DNA of 64,000 bases. Source: Bog-793 sp963803025 (GTDB lineage: Bacteria; Actinomycetota; Acidimicrobiia; Acidimicrobiales; Bog-793). Under the pieces are notes generated by a model. The model searched no databases. It had not been told where the DNA came from and saw nothing but the letters and a program-made list of their open reading frames with translations. The stretch spans positions 124,001 to 188,000 of the forward strand of contig CAWDKZ010000007.1 in the NCBI GenBank assembly GCA_963803025.1. The letters run 5' to 3'. Both the position numbers and the translations under genes were made by a program. Positions 16,594 to 24,525 of this stretch are shown piece by piece (the first letter of the stretch is position 1; each line of letters begins with the position of its first letter).

Positions 16594-19023
16594 ATGACGG
16601 TCCTGACGCGGCGAGAGAACTCGCCGATGTCGGATATTCCCCCGAGGGGCTTCGGGATCTTCCTCATCACGCGGCGGCATCTCGCCGTGGCCTGCGTTTG
16701 GGCCCTTCTGATCGCACTCGCCCTGTTAGGGGCGACCGAAGGGATCGCCTTCGGGCTCGCCGCTCTCGGCACGGTCGTCGCCTTCGTGATCGGCATTCAC
16801 TGTTATCGCCCGGCGCGTTCTTCGCCATGGTGGATGGCTCTCAGTGCGTTTGCGCTCTTTGCCGTCGGCGGTGTCGCGCGCGACGACCTGCACACGCTCG
16901 GTAACCTGACGGTCCACCGATCGCTCATCCCTGATCTCATCGTCCTGCCGGGGTACGCGCTTTTGGGCGCTGCACTCATCATCATCATCAGAGCCCGCAC
17001 GGGATCGACGCGTCACCGCCTCGGCATCGTCTATGACGGCGTCATCGCGTCGCTGGCGGTACTCGCCTGCTCGCTCGTGTACGTGATCGAGCCCGTGCTG
17101 TCGCGCCGCAGCACGCCGGTGGACGTGAAGCTGATCATCGTCGGCTACCCGAGCTTGGACCTTTTCCTGCTCGTCATGACGCTGCAGATCGCGTTCGGCA
17201 CGAGCAGCGAGCGGTGTACGGCGGACCGCTTCCTCGTCGCGGGGCTGTTGTCGCTGTTCGTCGGCGACGCGCTTTACACGTTCGCCGAGATCCACGTCCT
17301 CAGCCTTCCCGTCAACATCCTCGATCTGCCGTACGTGCTGGCATTTGCCGGGGCAGCGACGTGCGTGCTCGACCCCTCGATGCGCACGCTCACCGAACCC
17401 GCCAGCAAGCCCGCTCCCCGTTGGACGCCCGGGCGCATCGGACTGGTGGGCATCGCCTTCTTCGTTCCCGCGCTTTTGCTGTTGGAGGAGCGGCGCTACG
17501 CGGTCAGCGAGAGGCTGGCGCTGTTCGTGATCATCGTCGGCCTCACGACCACCGCGATCCTGCAGATCTTCCAGGCGGTTCGGTCTGCCGAACGCTCGGA
17601 GGCGCGCCTCATCCACCAGGCCCTCCACGACGAGCTCACCGGGCTACCGAACCGCCAGTCGATGGAGCGGCACCTCGACCGCTTGGTGCAGCGGTCCCTG
17701 CCGAGCGGCACCCCGATCGGATTGCTGTTCTTCGACCTCGACCGGTTCAAGCTCATCAACGACACCCTCGGCCACAACCACGGCGACGAACTCCTCGTCC
17801 AGGTCGCCAGCCGCCTGACCGAGAACACGCGCGCCGGCGATCTCGTCAGCCGGATCGGCGGCGACGAATTCGTCGTCGTTCTCGGCGGGAGCGTCGGCGT
17901 CGCCGAGGCCCGCGCCTTCGCCAACCGGCTGCGTGGCTGTTTGCGGGCGCCGTTCTACATCGACGGGTCGGAGTTCTTCGTCACAGCGAGCATCGGGATC
18001 GCCTTCACCAACCCGAGCGGCCCCTTCGAAGCCGAGGCCCTCATCCGTGACGCCGACACGGCGGTCCACCAGGCGAAGGCGGCCGGGCGCGACGCCGTTG
18101 CCGTCTTCGACGACTCGATGCGCGCCCAGCTCACCGAACGGGTCGAGCTCGAACACGACCTGCGCCGCGCGGTCGAACGCCACGAGCTCCACCTCGTGTT
18201 CCAGCCGATCGTCAAGATGGGCCACAACGAGGTGCTCGGCTTCGAGGCGCTCGTCCGCTGGGCGCATCCCTCCCTCGGCGTGCTGCTCCCGAAACGCTTC
18301 ATTCCGTTTGCCGAGGAGAGCGACGTCATCGGCGAGATCGGCAGCTGGGTCCTCGACGACGCCCTGCGCCAGCTCGTCGCCTGCCGCCAGGTGCCGGGTC
18401 TCGGGCACCTCACGGTGGCGGTGAACCTCTCGGCGCACCAGCTGCGAGACGAACTGCTCGTGCAGCGCGTCGGCCGCTGCCTCGCCGTGCACGGACTGCC
18501 GGGCTCGGCGCTCACGCTCGAGCTCACCGAGTCCGAGATGATGGAGGATCCTGAGCTGTCGATCGCCTCGCTGACGGCGCTGCGCCGGCTCGGCGTCCGC
18601 ATCGCCGTCGACGACTTCGGGACCAAGTACTCGTCGCTCGCCTACCTGCAGCGGCTGCCCGTCAACGTCCTGAAGATCGACCAGAGCTTTGTCGCGGACA
18701 TGCGCGACGGCGAACCGACGCCGGCCGAGTCGCTCGTCGCGGCGATCGTCGCGATGAGCGAAGCCCTGGGAATCGAGACGATCGTCGAGGGCGTCGAGAC
18801 CGCCGAACAGGCTCGACACCTGCTGCAGCTCGGTTGCAGCGCCGCCCAGGGCTACTTCTACGCCCGACCCGTCCGGGCCGACCAGATCACCGACGTCCTC
18901 GGGTTCCTCACCCGGTCGCAGCCCTACGTGGCCGCGGAGCAAAAACCGCCGGTCGTGCCGGTGCGGCTGCCGGCGAACCTTGCACCCGATAAGGGCTCGA
19001 CCTCGCGGCGCCCCTCCGCCTGA
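16594..19023 (+). CDS. Membrane-bound GGDEF-EAL protein (cyclic di-GMP turnover)
   Basis: 809 residues from ATG 16594; ATG 16627 is the alternative, and both lie just before the first helix. Residues about 20-330 form eight or so membrane helices with no recognised sensor motif. The GGDEF domain begins HDELTGLPNRQ and has an intact active site GGDEF at 422-426 with RAGD exactly five residues before it, the canonical inhibitory I-site. The EAL domain has EALVRW at 551 onward, the conserved Asn in VNLSAHQL, Glu in LELTES, the DDFG motif, Lys in VLKIDQSF and Glu in EGVETAEQA, so it too looks catalytically complete. It could make and degrade cyclic di-GMP. Its 3' end overlaps the converging gene by 116 bp. 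Confidence 0.92.
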   Translation: MTVLTRRENSPMSDIPPRGFGIFLITRRHLAVACVWALLIALALLGATEGIAFGLAALGTVVAFVIGIHCYRPARSSPWWMALSAFALFAVGGVARDDLHTLGNLTVHRSLIPDLIVLPGYALLGAALIIIIRARTGSTRHRLGIVYDGVIASLAVLACSLVYVIEPVLSRRSTPVDVKLIIVGYPSLDLFLLVMTLQIAFGTSSERCTADRFLVAGLLSLFVGDALYTFAEIHVLSLPVNILDLPYVLAFAGAATCVLDPSMRTLTEPASKPAPRWTPGRIGLVGIAFFVPALLLLEERRYAVSERLALFVIIVGLTTTAILQIFQAVRSAERSEARLIHQALHDELTGLPNRQSMERHLDRLVQRSLPSGTPIGLLFFDLDRFKLINDTLGHNHGDELLVQVASRLTENTRAGDLVSRIGGDEFVVVLGGSVGVAEARAFANRLRGCLRAPFYIDGSEFFVTASIGIAFTNPSGPFEAEALIRDADTAVHQAKAAGRDAVAVFDDSMRAQLTERVELEHDLRRAVERHELHLVFQPIVKMGHNEVLGFEALVRWAHPSLGVLLPKRFIPFAEESDVIGEIGSWVLDDALRQLVACRQVPGLGHLTVAVNLSAHQLRDELLVQRVGRCLAVHGLPGSALTLELTESEMMEDPELSIASLTALRRLGVRIAVDDFGTKYSSLAYLQRLPVNVLKIDQSFVADMRDGEPTPAESLVAAIVAMSEALGIETIVEGVETAEQARHLLQLGCSAAQGYFYARPVRADQITDVLGFLTRSQPYVAAEQKPPVVPVRLPANLAPDKGSTSRRPSA

Positions 19024-19810
19024 GCTCCGGCGCGGCGAAGATCCGGGCCGCGAGCGCCGTCGCGGCGGCGAGATCGAGGGGCCGCAACGCCGGTTCGATG
19101 CCGACCCCTTCGTAGATGATCCCGTGGATCGGCGGGTCCGCCATCGCCAGCCGCCGCCGCCAGTCGGAGACGCAGCCGTAGATCGGCAGGCTGTCGGGCG
19201 ATCCGAGGTAGGGACGACCCTCGGCAAGGGCGAAGAACGGCTGGTGGAAGCGTGCCTTGGACATGCGGTAGACGGCGCGGTCGAGGATCGCGACCATCCA
19301 CTCGACGCCGAGCGCCTCGCCCGTGCGCACGATCGACTGGTAGAGGCCGAGGGCGACGAGCCCGGTCGCCGCGGCGCTGCGGTACCCGGCGTCGACGGCG
19401 AGCGTCGCGATGTCCCAGGTCCGGGCCACCTCAAGCCCCACGCCGCTGCGGTGGAGGATCGCCTTCGCCGACTCCTGCCAGATCGGGCCGATGTCGTTGA
19501 AGGTCTTCAGCCCGGGGCCGCCGGCGGTAGGCACGATGATGCGGATCACGCCCGCCGGGTGAGCTCGGCGGTGATCGAGGATCACGAAGAACAGGCTCGA
19601 CGCGTCGTACGGTCCGTACTCGGCCTCGAGCAGCTCCGGGGTGTTGCCGAACGCCTCGAGGAAGACCTCCCGCTCGACGTGCCGGCCGAGCTCGGCCGCC
19701 GGGTCGTCGGACAGGAAGACGTAGGCGCCGAACGGCTGGGTCGCACCTGCGCCGATGACGGCGCGGGCGAGCCGTTCCAGGTTGGATCGGTCGGTCCGGT
19801 CGGTCGCCAT
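18908..19810 (-). CDS. GNAT/LuxI-like acyltransferase-fold protein, function unknown
   Basis: 300 residues from ATG 19810, 16 nt behind the SpeD-like gene and almost surely in one operon with it. The N-terminal 110 residues have the order seen in GNAT-fold and autoinducer-synthase proteins: REVFLEAFG near 47, an acidic stretch LLEAEYGPYD, then strands LFFVILDHR and AGVIRIIVPT (about 86-95). The central part contains TWDIATLAVDAGYR and a helix-rich region; the last 60 residues are Ala/Arg-rich and overlap the GGDEF-EAL gene, so the native C-terminus could be shorter. I do not recognise a characterised family. Alternatives are a plain N-acetyltransferase or a structural homologue without enzyme activity. 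Confidence 0.55.
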   Translation of the reverse strand: MATDRTDRSNLERLARAVIGAGATQPFGAYVFLSDDPAAELGRHVEREVFLEAFGNTPELLEAEYGPYDASSLFFVILDHRRAHPAGVIRIIVPTAGGPGLKTFNDIGPIWQESAKAILHRSGVGLEVARTWDIATLAVDAGYRSAAATGLVALGLYQSIVRTGEALGVEWMVAILDRAVYRMSKARFHQPFFALAEGRPYLGSPDSLPIYGCVSDWRRRLAMADPPIHGIIYEGVGIEPALRPLDLAAATALAARIFAAPELRRRGAARSSPYRVQGSPAAAPARPAVFAPRPRRAATG

Positions 19811-19826
19811 GGCGGTCGAGTCCGTC

Positions 19827-20204
19827 TCAGAACGCCCGGGCGGCGATCTCGTCGGCACCGAAGAACGACCTCGTGTACTCGACCGCGGCGGCGGAGTCGA
19901 ACGGGGCGCAGGTGTAGATGTCGACGCTGAAGAACAGAAGTGGCTGTTCCCAGGCGTAGAAGTGCGCGCCGGAGGACTCCCAGTGGACCCAGCCCGCCCA
20001 GCCGTAGGTGTCCGAGCGGTGGGTCACGGGTTCGATGAGGCGGTGCATCCGGCAGACGTCGGAGAGCCCGCAGAGGTAGCGGCGGATCTTCCCGTCGTCG
20101 ATCGGCGCGGCGGGGTAGCCCTCGATGACCAGGCGCTGCCGGTAGATCGCCGGGGCGAGATCCGGCACCTCCTGGGAGAGAAGTGACCCACGAGGCTGAT
20201 GCAT
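19827..20204 (-). CDS. Divergent S-adenosylmethionine decarboxylase-like (SpeD-family) protein
   Basis: 125 residues, the size of bacterial class 1b SpeD. Read against the Thermotoga enzyme as I remember it, the fold-defining stretches line up: RLVIEGY near 24-30, YGWAGWVHWESSGAHF at 67-82 and FFSVDIYTCAPFD at 91-103. Ser78 falls where SpeD self-cleaves to form its pyruvoyl group and Cys99 on its conserved cysteine, but the conserved histidine is replaced by Tyr83 and the HTWPE motif is altered. Known SpeD decarboxylates SAM for spermidine synthesis, and some relatives have become other decarboxylases. No speE is nearby; a GNAT/LuxI-like gene follows instead. I infer a pyruvoyl-type enzyme of unknown substrate, or a non-processing relative. 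Confidence 0.6.
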   Translation of the reverse strand: MHQPRGSLLSQEVPDLAPAIYRQRLVIEGYPAAPIDDGKIRRYLCGLSDVCRMHRLIEPVTHRSDTYGWAGWVHWESSGAHFYAWEQPLLFFSVDIYTCAPFDSAAAVEYTRSFFGADEIAARAF

Positions 20205-20272
20205 TTCTATGAAGCTACTGAAAACGGAAAGACGTCACAAGCGAAAGGTATTTCATGTCAGGTAATTATCCC

Positions 20273-20302
20273 TTGACAGTAGGTATACCCTCATGGTAGG
20301 GT
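20273..20302 (+). promoter_or_regulatory. Candidate promoter of the IS1595-type transposase
   Basis: A consensus -35 TTGACA at 20273-20278 is followed after 18 nt by TAGGGT (20297-20302) as a possible -10. Transcription would start close to ATG 20309, implying a leaderless or near-leaderless message. The match at -10 is only partial. Confidence 0.35.
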
Positions 20303-21265
20303 ATGTGCATGGCCCCAGTGAACCGGAACCAACCGAAAAGAGCAGGTGGGAGCGATTCCACCTACACGATCATGGACTTCACGCGTCAGTTCCCTGACGA
20401 CGCGGCGTGCCTGGACTACCTGTGGAGACGTCACTACGCGGTGACCCCCGATGGCGAACACGCCCACTGCCCGAAGTGCGGCGAGGTTCGCAAGTTCCAC
20501 CGCGTGGCGAGTCGCCCGTCCTACTCGTGCGACGTGTGCGGTCACCACATCCACCCCACCGCGAACACGATCATGCACAAGTCGTCCACGTCGCTCCAGC
20601 TTTGGTTCCACGCCATCTTCCTGATGGCGCAGACCCGTATGGGCATTTCCGCCAAGCAGCTTGAGCGTGAGCTGGGCGTGACATACAAGACCGCATGGCG
20701 GATGTTCACGCTCATTCGCAACCAGCTCATGGTGCAAGACGACGTGATCCTCGCCGGATCGGTTGAGGCCGATGAAACCTATGTCGGTGGCAAACAGCGC
20801 GGTGCGCCTGCTGGTCGTGTGCCAGCGGGCAGGTCGCATCGTGGTGGGCGCTCCCGTGGTCAGAAGCAGCCCGTGTTCGGAATGGTCGAGCGCAAGGGAC
20901 GCGTCCGCGCCTACCCGATTGCCGACGTGTCGTCCGCGAATCTCGTTGGCGGAATCCGCAAGCACGTACAGGCCGACTCGGTCGTCTACACCGACACTTT
21001 CGCCGGCTACCGGGCCATGAAGCATGAGATGTTCGACCACCGCCAGATCAATCACACATCCGGCTCCTACGTCGTTGGGGACATTCACACCAACACCATT
21101 GAGGGTTTCTGGTCCATCGTGAAGAACGGCATCCGCGGATCGCATCGCCATGTTTCCCGAAAGTGGCTCCAGGGGTACCTGAACGAATACGTCTGGCGCT
21201 ACAGCCATCGTGGCGACATCCACCCGATGTTCCTTAGCCTTCTTGACCGGGTTCCGGCGCTCTGA
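20303..21265 (+). CDS. IS1595-family (ISXO2-like) transposase
   Basis: 320 residues (ATG 20303, or ATG 20309 two codons later). The N-terminal zinc ribbon is clear: HCPKCGEVRKFHRV followed by YSCDVCGHHIHPTAN. Then comes the helix KQLERELGVTYKTAWRM and the DDE/DDN-type ISXO2 domain, starting SVEADETYVGGKQRG (first catalytic Asp, residue about 156), with VVYTDTFAGYRAM and HTNTIEGFWSIVKNGIRG carrying the later residues. Length and C-terminus look complete. Codon use seems less GC-skewed than neighbours, consistent with recent arrival. Clear terminal repeats were not found; a CAGGT-containing sequence on each side (near 20260 and 21282) is the best candidate. Confidence 0.88.
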   Translation: MCMAPVNRNQPKRAGGSDSTYTIMDFTRQFPDDAACLDYLWRRHYAVTPDGEHAHCPKCGEVRKFHRVASRPSYSCDVCGHHIHPTANTIMHKSSTSLQLWFHAIFLMAQTRMGISAKQLERELGVTYKTAWRMFTLIRNQLMVQDDVILAGSVEADETYVGGKQRGAPAGRVPAGRSHRGGRSRGQKQPVFGMVERKGRVRAYPIADVSSANLVGGIRKHVQADSVVYTDTFAGYRAMKHEMFDHRQINHTSGSYVVGDIHTNTIEGFWSIVKNGIRGSHRHVSRKWLQGYLNEYVWRYSHRGDIHPMFLSLLDRVPAL

Positions 21266-23206
21266 CCCGAGTTTGACAACCTGAGCCTCGAATCTCATTG
21301 TCACAACGTCTTGACCAGGGAGTCCTTGTCGGAATTCGGTCGTTCGGATGCTCGGCGTAGGGGCGACAGATACTCGACATTCACTGACGTATCGCCTAGT
21401 CTCAATACGTGTTCGTGAAGACGACGGTACGCAGACGGGGCGACAAGGCCTACACGTACCTCTCCCTCGTCGAAGCGGTGCGGGTCGGGGGGAAGAACAC
21501 CCACAACACGCTGCTGCGCCTCGGCGAGGTGAGCGAGCTGCGGGAGTCCGGCCAACTCGACCGGATCATCGCCGCGCTGTCCACCCACGCCGAGGGGTCC
21601 TGGGTCGCCTCCTCTTCCCTCGAGGCCGCCGGGGCGCCGTCTCTCGGCGGGGTCGCCGCGGTCGGGACCTACTTCTCCCGGCTCGGCCTCGACGAGCTGT
21701 TCGCGTCGCTCGGTGCGGCAAGGGGCTCGCGCCATCTCGAGGACACCGTCCTCGTGCTGCTGGCGAACCGCCTCCTCCGGCCCGTCTCCAAGCGCCGGAC
21801 GATCCTCGAGTGGCTTTCCGACGTGGCGCTCCCCGCCGGCGTCGCGCCACCCTCGCTCGCCCAGTGCTACCGCGCCCTCGACGTGCTCTGCGCGGAGAAG
21901 GACGCCGTCGAATCCCACCTCTACCGGCGTCTCACGGACCTCGCCAACCTCGATCTCCGCCTCTGCTGCTACGACCTCACCTCGACCTACTTCGAGAGCA
22001 CCACCCATGACTCGCCGGCATTCCCTTCCCGGGCCTTCGGCTACAGCCGCGACCACCGGGGCGACCGTCCCCAGGTGATGATCGGCCTCTTGGTCACCGG
22101 CGACGGAATCCCGCTCGCGCACCACGTGTTCCCGGGAAACACCAAGGACTCGGCAACCCTGCCCGGCGTCATGGCCGATCTCCAGTACCGCTTCGGCGTC
22201 GGCAAGATCGCCCTCGTTGCCGACCGGGGGCTCATCACCGAGGCGAATCTCGACGCCGTGAGCGAGGCCGGCTTCGACCACGTCTTGGCCACGCGCCTGC
22301 ACCGCGACGCGGACGTCGCCGCCGTCCTCGAGTCTGCGCAGCGCGACGACGTGACCTGGGTCCCGGTGGAAGAGGGCCGTTCCTCGGCCTGTGAGATCGC
22401 GCACGGCGGACGCCGCTACGTGGTCGTCGACTCGCCCCCGCGCCGCCGGCGTGACGACCACCGGCGGGAGGAGCTCCTTTCCCGCGCTGAGGACGGATTG
22501 ATCGCCCTCGAGGCCCGGGTACGGGCCGGCAAGCTCGTCGACCCGGCGAAGATCGGGGCCGCGGCGGACCGGATCCTGCGTGACTCGGGCGTCACGCGGC
22601 TGTTCACGACCACGATCCGTCCCGGGCGGTTCTCCTGGGCCTTCGACGACGAAGCCCTCGACTACGAGGAGCACGCCCTTGCCGGTCGCTACGTGATCAC
22701 GACGTCGCTGTCACCGGCGGAGGCCTCGACGGCCCAGGTCGTCCGCCACTACCGGAGCCTCATGAACGTCGAGCGGCGCTTCCGTGTGCTGAAGGACTTC
22801 CTCTCGCTGCGGCCGGTCCACCACTTCACGGAGGAACGGGTGCGCGGTCACGTCGCACTCTGCGTCATCGCCGCGGTGATCGAGGCTGTGATGGGGAACG
22901 ACCTCGCCCGCGCGCAGGTCAACGATCCGGACCTTCCCGAGCAGACGATGACCCCGCGGCGCGCCATCGCCGAACTCGCCCGGATCCGCCTTCACCACAT
23001 CGAGGCCGCAGGGCGCGAGATCGAACTCGTCACCCGGCGCAACGCCCTCCAGGCCAAGGTGCTGAAGGCCCTCGGTGTCGACACCTCGAGCTGGGACAGG
23101 GCCACGATCGCCTGAGCTGGGCAGATGTCCGCCCCGTAGTGGAAACACGACCCGCGCGCGCCCCGTCCCACCTGCAGTTACGTAAAGGGGTCGTCAAACT
23201 CGGGTC
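21264..23206. repeat. 17-bp inverted repeat bracketing the IS1634 transposase
   Basis: GACCCGAGTTTGACAAC at 21264-21280 has its reverse complement at 23190-23206 with one mismatch (16 of 17). The left arm begins in the stop codon of the IS1595-type transposase; the right arm encodes part of the C-terminus of the protease gene on the minus strand. It could be two copies of one terminal repeat left by an earlier IS1595-like element, or the outer ends of the IS1634 unit. Confidence 0.45.
21409..23115 (+). CDS. IS1634-family transposase (IS4 group)
   Basis: 568 residues from GTG 21409 (MFVKTTVRRRGDKAYTYLSL, the typical IS1634 opening). The first catalytic Asp lies in CCYDLTSTYFES, the second in KIALVADRGLITEANLD, and the C-terminal Glu region in MNVERRFRVLKDFLSLRPVHH, so the DDE triad appears intact. 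The C-terminal tail contains RAIAELARIRLHHIEA. Possible ends are a weakly matching pair, 21357-21371 and 23123-23139 (GTAGGGGCGACAGAT versus CTACGGGGCGGACATCT on the other strand). It sits 143 bp behind the IS1595-type gene and 62 bp before the protease gene, part of a pile-up of insertions. Confidence 0.9.
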   Translation: MFVKTTVRRRGDKAYTYLSLVEAVRVGGKNTHNTLLRLGEVSELRESGQLDRIIAALSTHAEGSWVASSSLEAAGAPSLGGVAAVGTYFSRLGLDELFASLGAARGSRHLEDTVLVLLANRLLRPVSKRRTILEWLSDVALPAGVAPPSLAQCYRALDVLCAEKDAVESHLYRRLTDLANLDLRLCCYDLTSTYFESTTHDSPAFPSRAFGYSRDHRGDRPQVMIGLLVTGDGIPLAHHVFPGNTKDSATLPGVMADLQYRFGVGKIALVADRGLITEANLDAVSEAGFDHVLATRLHRDADVAAVLESAQRDDVTWVPVEEGRSSACEIAHGGRRYVVVDSPPRRRRDDHRREELLSRAEDGLIALEARVRAGKLVDPAKIGAAADRILRDSGVTRLFTTTIRPGRFSWAFDDEALDYEEHALAGRYVITTSLSPAEASTAQVVRHYRSLMNVERRFRVLKDFLSLRPVHHFTEERVRGHVALCVIAAVIEAVMGNDLARAQVNDPDLPEQTMTPRRAIAELARIRLHHIEAAGREIELVTRRNALQAKVLKALGVDTSSWDRATIA

Positions 23207-24218
23207 TGATTCGGGTGGCTCGCCGCAGGGCCTCATTGAAGGCTCCCGCGGTAAGGGGGCCTTCTAGGTCGTCATCGTTGGCCACATCTGGAGCGGCCTG
23301 TACTTCTGGCGTAACGAAGGCCTCATCCCACATCTTCTCGTATTGCTCGCGCTCCCTCACAAAAACCTCCAGATCTAAGACTTCCTCGATCTCCCAAGCA
23401 GGTACCACGGCGGACATGCCCGTGTTCACTCGCACGTAATCGCCCGTCTGCTTGCCGGTCGCACCGTGGATTGGCTCCCACCGAGGAAGGTGGCCCCAGA
23501 TCATGCCGACGACGAAGATTCTTGCTGTCTCAATGTTCTGGCGTCGGTTAACAGCACCTAGCCGTGGCTGCAAGGGGGCACGGTAGCCAAGGACCGGCGA
23601 GCCGCTGAATCCACCCCAAGATCGAGCTTCGATCAGAAAGCTCGGCTCGTCTTGTTGAGTCTCGGGGTTGTAAACGTCCTCAGGTGGCGAAAGGGAAATC
23701 ATGCCGCTGTGCAAAACGGGCCGGTTTTGCACTTTCCCCTGGTACCCCACATGACGGGAGATGACCATTAAGTCGTCCCCTACGCCCAGCTCCCACTTAC
23801 CCAGTCGCCTCTCTGTAATGAACGTCTTGGTCAGCAGGCCGTTCGCGTTTGCAAATGCACCTTGAGGAAAGTAAGCCGCGGCGATGTCATAGCCACGAGA
23901 ATGCGCGTGCCACGACGGTTCGGGAATCGTGACCGGTACGGACCGCCCGTCGTCGGTGTTGACGCGAACCGTTCGGTGACCATGGTCGATGACGTGCCGG
24001 TTCGTAATGACGTACCAGTGCGCCAGCCCCGTATTGCCGAACGGGATGGCCGCGAGAAACCCAGTACCGCCCACCTGGCGTCCCTCGCGAGCGGCGTCCT
24101 CGCTCGGGAAGAGAAAGACGACAGCATCGACGTAATCGTCAGGGAATCGCGGCACATCAACGGGCGCTCGGTGTCGCCCATGCCAGTCGTAGGGAAGCCA
24201 CAAGGCATCGTAGCCCAT
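23178..24218 (-). CDS. Stand-alone trypsin-like serine protease, function unknown
   Basis: 346 residues from ATG 24218 (GTG 24221 is adjacent). A chymotrypsin-fold protease is indicated by the triad motifs in the right order: His in WYVITNRHVI (about residue 75), Asp in SRGYDIAAAYFP (about 108) and Ser in WGGFSGSPVLGY (about 204). No signal peptide or membrane helix is visible, so it is probably cytoplasmic. The last 100 residues are charged and coiled-coil-like, with EVFVREREQYEKMWDEAF, then an acidic DDDLEG linker and a short ALRRATR helix. It lies beside insertion sequences and has a lower GC content than the core genes. Cytoplasmic trypsin-like proteases of this type occur in accessory and sometimes defence-related loci; its target here is unknown. 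Confidence 0.75.
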   Translation of the reverse strand: MGYDALWLPYDWHGRHRAPVDVPRFPDDYVDAVVFLFPSEDAAREGRQVGGTGFLAAIPFGNTGLAHWYVITNRHVIDHGHRTVRVNTDDGRSVPVTIPEPSWHAHSRGYDIAAAYFPQGAFANANGLLTKTFITERRLGKWELGVGDDLMVISRHVGYQGKVQNRPVLHSGMISLSPPEDVYNPETQQDEPSFLIEARSWGGFSGSPVLGYRAPLQPRLGAVNRRQNIETARIFVVGMIWGHLPRWEPIHGATGKQTGDYVRVNTGMSAVVPAWEIEEVLDLEVFVREREQYEKMWDEAFVTPEVQAAPDVANDDDLEGPLTAGAFNEALRRATRIRPEFDDPFT

Positions 24219-24259
24219 CACGTACCTACCGTGACGGGATAACTACCTCATGTCAATCC

Positions 24260-24290
24260 GGCCCCGAGCCGCCGCTGGCGCCTCGGGGCC
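24260..24290. other. GC-rich hairpin in a divergent intergenic region
   Basis: GGCCCCGAG at 24260-24268 pairs exactly with CTCGGGGCC at 24282-24290 around a 13-nt loop. It lies between two divergently transcribed genes (protease, minus; oxidoreductase, plus), where no terminator is expected, so it may be a relic of a lost gene or part of a leader. The rest of 24219-24525 shows no gene. Confidence 0.5.
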
Positions 24291-24525
24291 AGGCGAAACG
24301 CGGCCGGGGGGCGGCGAGGACGCGATCCTGCGCCGACGAGCACCTCCTTAGCAAGACACGTCCGTGATCAAATTTGAAGGGACCTGTGGCCCAAACGGGG
24401 GATGTCGCTTGCCCGGGGGCGCGACCCGGCCGGGGCGATCCGAGACGCGTCGGACCCTGTCCGCGGCAGCTCGTCGTTCGCTAGCCTGAGCAGATCCGAT
24501 CCGTGTCACCGAACCGCCGCTAGCC

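Noticed and set aside
20255..21290. Exact borders and 8-bp duplication for the IS1595-type element
   Set aside because: Candidate ends share only CAGGT and scattered bases, and flanks differ; the neighbouring IS1634 insertion may have removed one end.
24219..24525. Terminator at 24260-24290
   Set aside because: The hairpin is good but lies between divergent starts, so there is no transcript for it to end; recorded only as a hairpin.
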